Shown piece by piece: positions 55,448-64,000 of a DNA stretch of 64,000 nucleotides. Every line of letters begins with the position of its first letter. The first letter of the stretch is position 1. Source of the stretch: Diogma glabrata (Eukaryota; Arthropoda; Insecta; Diptera; Cylindrotomidae); the NCBI GenBank assembly GCA_963693315.1, contig OY856187.1, positions 388,010,885 to 388,074,884 of the forward strand. Direction: 5' to 3'. Below the pieces are notes generated by a model. The model had not been told where the DNA came from and searched no databases. It worked only from the letters and a program-made list of their open reading frames with translations. The position numbers and the translations under genes were made by a program.

Positions 55448-55586
55448 TGTTATGCCGCAATCTGAGGAATTATCTAACCAGTAGTATTTATAAGAGAGTC
55501 TACACCCCCCTCCAGAACGAGTTCAGGTTCTGTATTGGTAGACTGAAGGAAATGTATGCCTTGGTAGTGAGATTTAACGGTCAACG
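55448..55586 (+). repeat. 139 bp gypsy protease-region repeat, copy 2
   Basis: Second copy of 51703-51841, 3745 bp to the right and in the same orientation. Here the upstream protease sequence is retained (FDIGSG), and downstream the frame continues RTVKDTFSSV before a stop at 55645. The near-identity contrasts with the decayed pol between the copies. Confidence 0.85.
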
Positions 55587-56582
55587 AACAGTCAAGGATA
55601 CATTCTCTTCAGTCACCACACTGTTCTATTTCTTCTCTCCCTTATAAACTCACTACTTGGTAATCCTAAAGTTTAACATCCGTAACTACATAAAACAACA
55701 ACTTAGTTCAACAAAAATACATTACCTGGTTCATTATCAAAACCATTAATTAATCGCGTTGCTACAACAACACGTCGTGTTGATTCAGTATCAATTTCTA
55801 TTAACAAAACTATCAGTCTCACAATTAACATTGCTTAAATTCGTAAACATTCTTCTACTTTGTTTTAATCAAACAAAAAATAAAACTCATGTAGTTGTAA
55901 TTGCATTTTTCATTTTTTGTTGATGCTATCAGACACAATCTCATCATCATCTGTTTAAATAAACTGTTAATAAATTGTTGCATTTCGTGATTATTGTTAT
56001 TTCGTTCTCTCTATAATCTTTAATAACTGAAAACAAAGCAAACACGAATTGTATGTTGTCGATCCTTCTTTCTTTTTTTTATAATTGGTTGACGATCTCG
56101 TTCTAAAAAACCGATTAAATTCCTTTGTTTGGGAAACTAAAACAACAGAAAGAAATATACAAATTTTTTTGAATGGTCATCTCCTTCGCTCCCATTCGTT
56201 TAGATTATTTAAACAAAGCATTTTTCATAATTTTGTTCAGTATGATTTTATTTTTGAAAATCAATGAGCTTAAAATAATTCATCAAATTTGTCATAATCA
56301 ACTTACGACCAAAACCAACGCAAAATATAAAACAAAACTAGCAAAATTCAACATATTAGCAGTATTGCTTTTACGTATCTTTTTGGAAGATTTTCTCACA
56401 ACCTTGAAGTCAGCAATTGAGTATAGTATTAAGGTTAGATTTTATTTTTATATATAATAGTACTAAAATTATTTAAACCCTTTTCTGATGGACTGTACCT
56501 AGACCAAAATGGTCTTGTAAAGTAGCTTTTTATATTAGAGATTTTTCATGGTCGAAGACCATGTTGGTTTTTTTTGTGTTGT
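55587..56582. other. AT-rich spacer
   Basis: No supported gene. A 94-codon frame at 56173-56457 is not recognisable. Confidence 0.5.
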
Positions 56583-56592
56583 TAATAATATC

Positions 56593-56798
56593 ACAGTCTG
56601 GAATGATTAGAAAAATGTACGTTAGTACCCCAGGGAGTGGTAGACCGCGAGGAAGACCACGACTACAATGGGAGACTGACGTAATAAACGACCTTAAAAA
56701 AATCGGCTGCCATGGTAACTATGTCGCTGTTGCGAATGACCGTGGTGAATATTCGAAGCTGATTAGCCTGGCAACGCTCCTACATGGAGCATGAACGC

Positions 56799-56851
<53 letters not shown>

Positions 56852-56852
56852 A
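56593..56852 (+). mobile_element. Severely 5'-truncated RTE-type LINE copy
   Basis: Nearly identical to the 3' end of the RTE element at 38663-38855: QSGMIRKMYVSTPGSGRPRG, RPRLQWETDVINDL and the stop after LLHGA. A 47-base A-run with TAA repeats ends it. TAATAATATC at 56583-56592 is repeated at 56853-56862, a 10 bp target duplication. High identity between the two copies shows they came from closely related source elements. It inserted beside the LINE remnant at 56895-58330. Confidence 0.9.
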
Positions 56853-56894
56853 TAATAATATCTCGGATAATAACTGTATCCCAGATACAGTTAT

Positions 56895-58330
56895 TATAGT
56901 TTGTTATACCACGGCAGACGAAAAGCTGAATGTGATGACTGATTGAGAGGGCTAAAATTAGTGATTCCATTGTCCAATATGTCATGAAAACGTGTAACTA
57001 TTGTTTCTAAATCTTCTTCTTGATCAATAAAATTTCAATCAATAGAATTGAGAAAAGAGTTTAAGGAACCGTAATCGCCCTTTTTAAAATTACGTGAAGA
57101 GTTTTTAATGCTGAATGTGTTACTTTTGTATTCTAAATTGTAAAAATATAATTTAATATGTAACGGAGTGTGAAAAAAGCTTCAAGTGCCTGCAATATCA
57201 TCGCAAGTGGAGATGTCCGTATCCAGCTCCGCAGAAGCAAACACTAGATCCAGCAGATTTCCATAATTATTGTTAAGTGTATTAATTTGCTTAATACCGA
57301 AGCCAAATATTTTATCCAATATTGAGTTGTGTTTATCGTTACCATTAGTTGGAGTAGTTTCATCATCTATAGTTAACCACTTCAACGAAGAAAAATTAAA
57401 ATCCCCCGCAAACATACTATTTCATCATTAGTTTGGATCAACCGACTAATATCGTTATCCAAAATTGAGTCCAGAGCTGTATATGAAACTGCAGTTGCAT
57501 CAAATGGCAGACATAATGCCAGTATTAGAATTGATTTGTTAACAAAAATCAAACGTACCGCCATTAGTTCAATGTCGCTGTTGCATGAGTACACTAAGTC
57601 AGACTTATATTGGTTGCATACAGCCATCAGAATACCACCACCGCGAAGCAATGAATTAATTACAGAGTGACGATCTCTACGGAAGATCAAATATGTATAA
57701 GGAAAAAATTCTTCCGAGTTGATAGATGGAGCAAGCCATGTTTCAACGATGATTCATTATCATCGTTGAAACATGGCTTGCTCCATCTGCTGGACATCGT
57801 ATTCTTCTTCTAGTGCAGATAGAAAAATGCTTTTCAATTTAGTCAGAATGCCACTAGAGTTGTGATAGTAAATTGACATGAAAGATAGAGAATCCATTGC
57901 ACACAGTGCAGAATTGACAGAATTTGGTTGTAAAAATGAGTTCGTTGTTAAATTTAACTTAATATTTGTAGTTATTAGCTCAAATGGAACAGAGCATACG
58001 AAATAATCCATGTTTTGTGCTACAATATCTGATTCTGATTCAACGACATTGGAAAATTTCCTAACTGTCTTGATCGAGTTTGAAATTCTTTAATAAGGAT
58101 CCCAGTAGGCCACAGAGTTAGATCCAAAAGTCTTACCAAATCTTCATTTGATATTCCCAATTTGTATGATATGTAAGAGGGATGGTTACCATCTTTCAAT
58201 CTTGAGTTTATTTTAATAATACTTGCATTAGTCACATTCAGTTCATCATTCAAATATCTCTTTAATTGCTCCTCTGTTGTATCTGGCGAGATTCTCTCTT
58301 CATTACATAGTAAACGTGAATGCTAAGCAA
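56895..58330 (-). pseudogene. LINE remnant: ORF1 C-terminus and endonuclease, broken
   Basis: Minus strand. ORF1 end (about 58320-58020): NASIIKINSRLKDGNHPSYI then VRLLDLTLWPTGILIKEF, the RNA-binding end domain of LINE gag-like proteins. Endonuclease pieces follow: SGILTKLKSIFLSALEEEYDV (57830 region), RDRHSVINSLLRGGGILMAV (57670-57610), FAGDFNFSSLKWL (57415-57375) and LDLVFASAELD (about 57250). The linker reaches DYGSLNSFLNSID and the FRLPWYNK motif at about 56910. Frameshifts at about 57700 and 57410, a stop after DIAGT, and loss of RT downstream show it is dead. A local inverted duplication lies in the ETWL-coding segment (see findings). Confidence 0.8.
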
Positions 58331-58498
58331 CCAAATATTACGGAGTTTAACATAAATCCAGGGCAACGAAAAGCTTTTCAGAAAATTACAATCAATTGTT
58401 TTTTATCCCAATTTTCTAATTAGAATGATAAACTACTAAATAAAGGGATAAACTCAAGCTGAAGCATACTCGTAAATAAATAGGAAAATAATAGCATA

Positions 58499-58617
58499 TT
58501 TTCCAACAAGAGATGAAAACATTGTTTTTTCGTAACTAAACATTTGATCACGAGACGCACTAGCGTCGAGTGAGACATGTTTACGAACGAAAAGCTTTTT
58601 TATCTCGCGTAGGAAAT
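58499..58617. repeat. Short foldback with CGAG-type centre
   Basis: Arms TTCGTAACTAAACATTTGAT and ATGTTTACGAACGAAAAGC with flanking matches are mirrored around GACGCACTAGCGTC. The centre with CACGAG on one side and CGAGTG on the other resembles the palindromic modules at 17.0-18.4 kb. Confidence 0.6.
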
Positions 58618-58639
58618 GTAATTTTATCTATGATAGTAT

Positions 58640-60740
58640 ATTTTGTTATGTAGACTGGAGTATGATAACGTAGAGCAGTAAAGTTCCAGATTTATATAAT
58701 GTCTGTTTTCGCATAAATCACAATTTTGCTTACCACGCGTAGTTCATAATAGTTCTCGTTCATTCACAATCTATAGTCCTATTTTCATATAGTTTCCGTT
58801 ACACAAATTTGTCCTTAGCATAAAACAATTAACAATAATATTTTCTTCACAATATCGTATTATTGGTTCACACTGCGTTTTCACCAGCGTTATTTCACCA
58901 TACTACATAAATTTGAATTCTCCGGACCTTAACCGTAGTTGCTCTAAATGTTTTCAAACCTCAAACCGCTGTGCATATTTGTCCAATCGTTTTATTGTCT
59001 AACAATTATTATCCTACAATCAGTTTAGCAATTGTCTTCAAAACATATTATATTTCTTATATATTTTTTTATCAATTTAATCTAAATTTTACTGTAATGC
59101 GGTTGTAAGCTATTACTTCATAATACATAAACATCATAAAATCGGTTAAACTTTCGTTTAATCCATTCTAATATATTGATATTTTTTCCCAATGCGTTGG
59201 AAATAACTTATTTCGTGAAATCATCTTACAATTTTATGTATTGCAAAATAACAATCAGTATTTGTTTTACGGAAAATGTACTAACATTACCCCTTCCAAA
59301 AAAAAACTTTGTAGCTCAATTTTCGATATTAAATTACTATATAAGAGATGACTATACGGTCTTTTGTCTCTCTTGTTCTGATTTTATTTTGCTGTCATTC
59401 TGTGTTTTTTTCTTTGAAAAATATGGTGTGGTCACTGAACGACCAGATTAAAATAAAAAAATAAATAAAATAATTATTTACATGTTCGTGAGTGTTAAAT
59501 ATACTAGATTTAGTGTTAATTTATTAAAACCTAGTTCTAAAAAATATTCTACAAGATCCGAGATACGACTCCTGGAGACATTTATAACTGTAAGTTGTAC
59601 ATTCGATGATATTATATTGTGGCTCTTAAGGCTTGAACGATTCGCGCAAACTGGTTTATCCCGTTCCTTTACAAAATTTTTGTTTGAGTAACTGATTCAC
59701 TAAAGTAAAGGTTAGAAAAAGTAAAGGAAGTAACAAGATCTATGCTGGTCATGATTTTGCAAGTCACATAGGAGTGCGATGCCTCTGGATCCCTAAACAA
59801 AAATACAAAACAAAAAAAAAATCGTATATGTTTGTTGATGTCCTTTAAATTAAATTGAATTAACATTCGTGGTAAATTGTTCATAACTAAACGAATATTA
59901 TCAAAGATTTCAACCGTTGTGGTGAATTATTATATTTTTTAAAAAAATGAATATTTTCTAATATCTGTACATTTGTGGTAAATTATGAAATTTTGAATCG
60001 ATTTTTTTATTAAAATGTCTCAACCTTTGTAATTAGTATAATTAAAATGATTATTTTCTAATGTCTAAACATTTGTGTCAAATTATTGTCATTAAAATCA
60101 ATATGAAATAACGTCTAAGGGTCAGTTTTTTTTTAATTGGTGTTAACGGTGATTCCGCTCATAGCATAAAAATTCAACCAAAAATTTGGAAAAATTATAT
60201 ACTGATTACGGTAGTGCCTTCTGGCTCATGTATGACAAAGAATACGAGTTTATACTGTTTAACCGAAAATTCTTTAGTCTCTTGCGAACAAGTTTATGAA
60301 ACATCACGGAAAATGTATCAAATCGAGGTTTGCGTAGAATTTTGCAGATTAATTCACGTAGAAGCGTGAAACTGTTATTAAAAGCTGTTTTGTTCATTGA
60401 GAAATATACGACCTGGTTACGCTATTCTTTATTGGAGTTCTTGTTGGTTGATCAGCCGAGTGTGGTGAACAGCGAATTGAAAGGAGAAACGACACGCCTT
60501 GTATTGGACTGGCTTAACGTGGCGGCTGGGAATTTCAGCAGTGTTTCAACTCAACATTGATATACAATTTTTGTGCTATTACTACCAAATTTCAACGCGA
60601 CATTTATATACAATTTTGGTACTATTGCAACCGAATTTCAACGCAACATTTTTATAAATTTCTGGCTGTCTACCGAATTTCAACGCAGCATTTAAGTATT
60701 AGTTATGCAATTTTGGCAATGACACCTTGCCTATGGGATT
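58640..60740. other. AT-rich spacer with short repeats
   Basis: No recognisable gene. At about 60580-60690 the phrase RAATTTCAACGC occurs three times with ~45-50 bp spacing, forming a short tandem cluster upstream of the repeat that follows. Small ORFs at 59176-60560 match nothing known to me. Confidence 0.45.
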
Positions 60741-60744
60741 TTTT

Positions 60745-61800
60745 ACCGCTGATGGAGGACTAAGGCCGTAAGACTTTGAAGCCTGGAGGATATAATCATG
60801 AGGTGAGTGAATTTTGGTTATTTTATTTCGCTTTTTCTAACGTAGAAGTGTGAATGCGCGTGAAAGGGTGTACAAGTGATTGAATGGGGGCTTGCTTATC
60901 GATGCGTGTGTGTGTGAGCTGGCGATGCGTGTAGCGAGACACCTTCAGTCTAAATTGGAAATGATTATAATCAAAATATTTTTGCTCCGAGGTAATACTT
61001 AGTTTCTCAAATACATTTTCTTTTTACTATATTAAATTATAATACCTAAATTTATTAATTTATATTTTTAAGTAATTAAAAATCAATCCCAAATAATATG
61101 AAGACCAAACAAAAAAAAACAAATTCTTGTCATGTTTTATATTTATTAACCTTATTATACATTAGCCAGCTGTAAACTACAGGTATTTGATTAAATTGGT
61201 TTTGAAGTGTTTAGTTGACTTACAAATGAATTATAACATTTTTTCTTGAGCGGTAAATAACTTTTTTTTGGTAATTTATGGTAATTGCATATGGTTTTAT
61301 AAATTTTGGAAATGCATTAATAAAACACAAAGAGATAAACAATGAAGACTTTCAATATAGCGTGTGACGTTCTTCCAGGCTTTAAGATTTGATTCTCGGT
61401 TTACCAGCAATGGCAGTGGTTTACGAACTGTATCAGATTGATCAGATGGCAGCCATACAGCTTATTTTTTAATTGCTACCATTTACGGTGCTTGCTGCGG
61501 GTGTACGTTAGCGTGTATGCAGCGTGAGTGTGTGGGCGTATGGGAATGATTGTGGGGGTTGAACGTGCTGAGCGCGGTTCTTTTGCAAAAGGGGTCGCCA
61601 GAGTTTCATTTTTTCATTCATATTGTTTCCACTTCTGTTTATTCACGTAATTTGCGTACATTTCTGTATTTGTGTTGAAGCAGCAGGTAACAATCTATCA
61701 AATCCACGATGACTGAGCTTTAGTCGTTACGGCGTTAAAAAAACTCTAGGTATGCAGCCTGCTATGCCGCTTCATTGGTTCGCCAATGGAAAAGCTCTTC
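60745..61800 (+). repeat. Unidentified repeat, copy 2
   Basis: Contains ATCATGAGGTGAGT (about 60796), G/T-rich stretches (about 60840-60935 and 61500-61560), and the conserved block at 61555-61800 with GCGCGGTTCTTTTGC, GGGGTCGCCAGAGT, GAAGCAGCAGGTAA and CTCTAGGTATGCAGCCTGCT. The order matches 47.88-49.57 kb, where spacing differs. No ORF is recognisable, so it may be the leader or LTR of a retroelement. Confidence 0.6.
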
Positions 61801-62712
61801 ATTACAATTTATAATCGATATTTACTATAAATTATAAAATTAAAATCGATAACATAACATTAAAAATTCATATTCTATTTTTTCATGGTTGCTTTGTTTA
61901 AAAAACTTTGTAAAATTATATAAGAAACCATAGCAACTACAATTTGTTATTCTTTTTACACTATAGTTGTAAAAGAACCCATTTTCACAAGGCATTAATC
62001 GTGATGAAAATAGACTTTTCATTTGTTATCATAGAAAAAATAATTTTTGTATGTAAATTGTAAACTACCTATAAAATTTATTTAAAATCAATTTTCGATA
62101 CTAAACATGATGTAAATCAATTCACTTTAAAATTTTCTTTTACCTGTAAAATAATAAAATTGTAAAACAATAAACTTCAATTAATAAAATAAAAATCACA
62201 AACATTTCAATATTTTTATCGCCTGCATTTTCCGTTTTTCCGATCACTCTTCATTTTCATCCTTCTATTTTCTTTCTATTTTATACGATTATGAATATAG
62301 TTTTACATAAATAAATAAAATAAAATGAAATTTTATTTTTATTTTTCATATTTCATTTTAATGTTATTAAAACATTTAAATAATTGAATTGCAATATTAG
62401 ATTACAATGAATCATTTACTGCACTTAAACAGTTTGTACTTAAAAGGAACAAAAAGAGGAGACAAGAAAAAAAAACAAAAATAAGATAACGATAATTCTT
62501 AGCAAAAATGAAATTGTAGAGATAGAATCAAGGAAGAATATTCAATTACTGTAATTTACTGTAATGGCTGGAGACAAATTAAATAAAGTTAAACGACGAA
62601 TAGTAATAGATTTAAATTAATATTGGAATAATTTACCAGGGATTCACTGTAAGACAATTTGAAACGAAAATATTGGAACAATAAACGCAATCTAATTAAA
62701 AGCTTCTTTGCA
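61801..62712. other. AT-rich spacer
   Basis: No gene seen. At about 62305-62370 alternating AAATAAAATAAAATGAAATT and its complement form a low-complexity palindrome. Confidence 0.5.
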
Positions 62713-63180
62713 CACTGAAAAAATTTCTGGGTAATTGTAACCAAAAAACATACTTAACTTAACCAAGGATATCGGTTGTTTTTCAACCAGCTAAGCGCAA
62801 GTTTAATATTATTAATTTTGCATGGGTTATTTTAACACTTGCTTTTGCTTAGTAATTTAGAACTTTGCATCTGGTCAATTTTAACTATAAATGACATCAG
62901 TAATTGCTTAGTTATTTTGACCTTTGCTAATCATTTAACTTAACAAATTTTTTAGTCAATTTCACTTATGTATAGTTAAAAAATGTTAGTTTGTATTGAA
63001 CTATTTTTAACGAATTTTATAAATGTGGCCTGTTTAAACTAACCATTCTTAAACTATGCGTTATAGTTCATTTAAACCAAATGTTGACCTATTTCTTAGT
63101 TAAGTTAACGCATGTTTGTTATATTTTAACACACATTTGAACTTTTTGCTAAGTTAAAATAATTTAATAATTAATTATAT
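62713..63180 (+). repeat. Dispersed element with CACTGAAAAAATTT start
   Basis: After the start there are many diverged copies of AACTTAAC, TAACTAT and TTTTAACAC words, typical of a degenerated internal short repeat. It shares only the terminus type with the elements at 12780, 14310, 32356 (inverted) and 44728. Confidence 0.45.
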
Positions 63181-63460
63181 ACTAAACAAAGAAATTCTTG
63201 ATTTTTAGCTCATTTATTAGAAATTAATATAAGAATATATTAAATAAAAATTAAACACTAAATACATTAAAAACAAAATAAATTGAAACAGGTATAAAAT
63301 CATGTAATGGCTAATGCTATGTTTATACCGCCGAAAGTTTAATAGAATAATATGTTTTTACTATTAAACTAACGATATCATGGGTGTTTATACCACAAAA
63401 AAGTATTATGTATTCACTGAAAATAAAATTCAATAAAATTGTCGTTATATAAAAAAAATT

Positions 63461-63890
63461 TGCTGACAATTCAACTCACTAAATAAAGTTTCGATAGGGT
63501 CCAATAAAAACGCTTCATTTACTATTTTTTAACAAATCAAAACGAATTACAGCGATTATTTTTCTCTGATAGGAAGGAACAGCGAATTATACTGACTATT
63601 TTCGGCCTACTTAATATATTAATTTAAAACTAGAGATATTGAGATAATTTTTTTTCCTTAATGAGATAATTTTTTTTTATTTATAATTATGTTTAAAAGA
63701 TAAATATTAGTTTCTAAATAAAATTTTTTCTACAAATTATTCAATAATACAAAATTATGTAAGAATGGAATTTGCAAATAATAAAAATGTCCGTTTTCAT
63801 TCATAATTGATTGCATGTTTATGTTTATTTTTCAAAAATAAATTACAAATTTATAAAATTTACGCGCCTACTAAGTAGTCCAGTAACTTT
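63461..63890 (+). repeat. Penelope-like element 3' tail, dispersed copy
   Basis: Matches, in the opposite orientation, the tail modules at 17228-17618 and 18401-18791: GACAATTCAACTCA, ATTTACTATTTTTTA, GGAAGGAACAGCGAAT, CCTACTTAATATATTAATTT, AATGTCCGTTTTCATTCAT and GCGCCTACTAAG. It also includes TGAGATAATTTTTTT and TAAATATTAGTTTCTAAATA parts found at 18060-18184. The last ~110 bases of the window (63891-64000) are not recognised. Confidence 0.8.
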
Positions 63891-64000
63891 GTCGCCTGAG
63901 TGTATGGGGTAGTATGCGTCAAATCCGGTAGTTCTGATTTTTTGCAGACTTCTTTATGATGTTGGCCTAATGAATAATCCAAGTTTGTGACCTCGAGCGC

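Noticed and set aside
56800..56985. Minus-strand ORF ending in poly-Phe
   Set aside because: It is the complement of the RTE poly-A tail plus part of the neighbouring LINE linker.

Overview
This 64 kb window is very AT-rich, repeat-dense eukaryotic DNA. The mixture of Penelope-like, jockey/CR1-group, RTE, gypsy and hAT elements, foldback elements and satellite arrays, and the absence of any bacterial-style operon, point to an arthropod and most likely an insect, in intergenic or heterochromatic sequence. I recognise no intact host gene. Three decayed gene-like fragments (about 4.0-4.4, 14.4-14.9 and 35.1-35.5 kb) are the only possible non-transposon coding sequence. Nearly all recognisable coding capacity is reverse transcriptase, endonuclease, integrase, gag-like or transposase sequence.

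Left part (0.3-10 kb): two copies of one complex non-coding repeat, each with a degenerate ~55 bp minisatellite; an inverted repeat pair bracketing 2.6-6.2 kb; an 85 bp-arm palindrome carrying a Penelope-terminus-like motif; and a 1.06 kb foldback element. A 142 bp tandem repeat, a 149 bp MITE with perfect 43 bp inverted ends and a frameshifted gene remnant follow (12.8-14.9 kb).

Penelope block (16.47-25.46 kb): a Penelope-like element on the minus strand with inverted terminal pLTRs and a candidate 14 bp target duplication. Its RT plus GIY-YIG ORF is split by a 4277 bp hAT element with an 8 bp target duplication. Removing the insert and one duplication restores an uninterrupted frame of 733 codons. 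The hAT carries a decayed transposase and a nested 456 bp hAT-type MITE. The Penelope 3' tail is a three-unit array alternating palindromic modules with tail modules; another tail copy lies at the right edge of the window.

LINE block (26.17-31.16 kb): an apparently full-length ~5 kb non-LTR retrotransposon on the minus strand with intact ORF1 and intact endonuclease-RT ORF2, a poly-A tail and a candidate 10 bp target duplication. It is the best candidate for a recently active element here.

Right part (36-64 kb): gypsy pol wreckage (36.1-36.6 and 42.0-43.1 kb); an RTE-type LINE interrupted by a 5'-truncated second LINE with a 12 bp target duplication; a TTAA-flanked inverted-repeat element with a tRNA-like core; a 960 bp foldback; an eight-unit ~142 bp satellite; an intact isolated jockey-type ORF1; a broken LINE joined to a broken gypsy pol; a short 3' RTE copy with poly-A and a 10 bp target duplication; a broken LINE ORF1/endonuclease; and two related copies of an unidentified repeat (47.8-49.6 and 60.7-61.8 kb). 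The window is best read as layers of nested insertions whose relative order can be established from target duplications.
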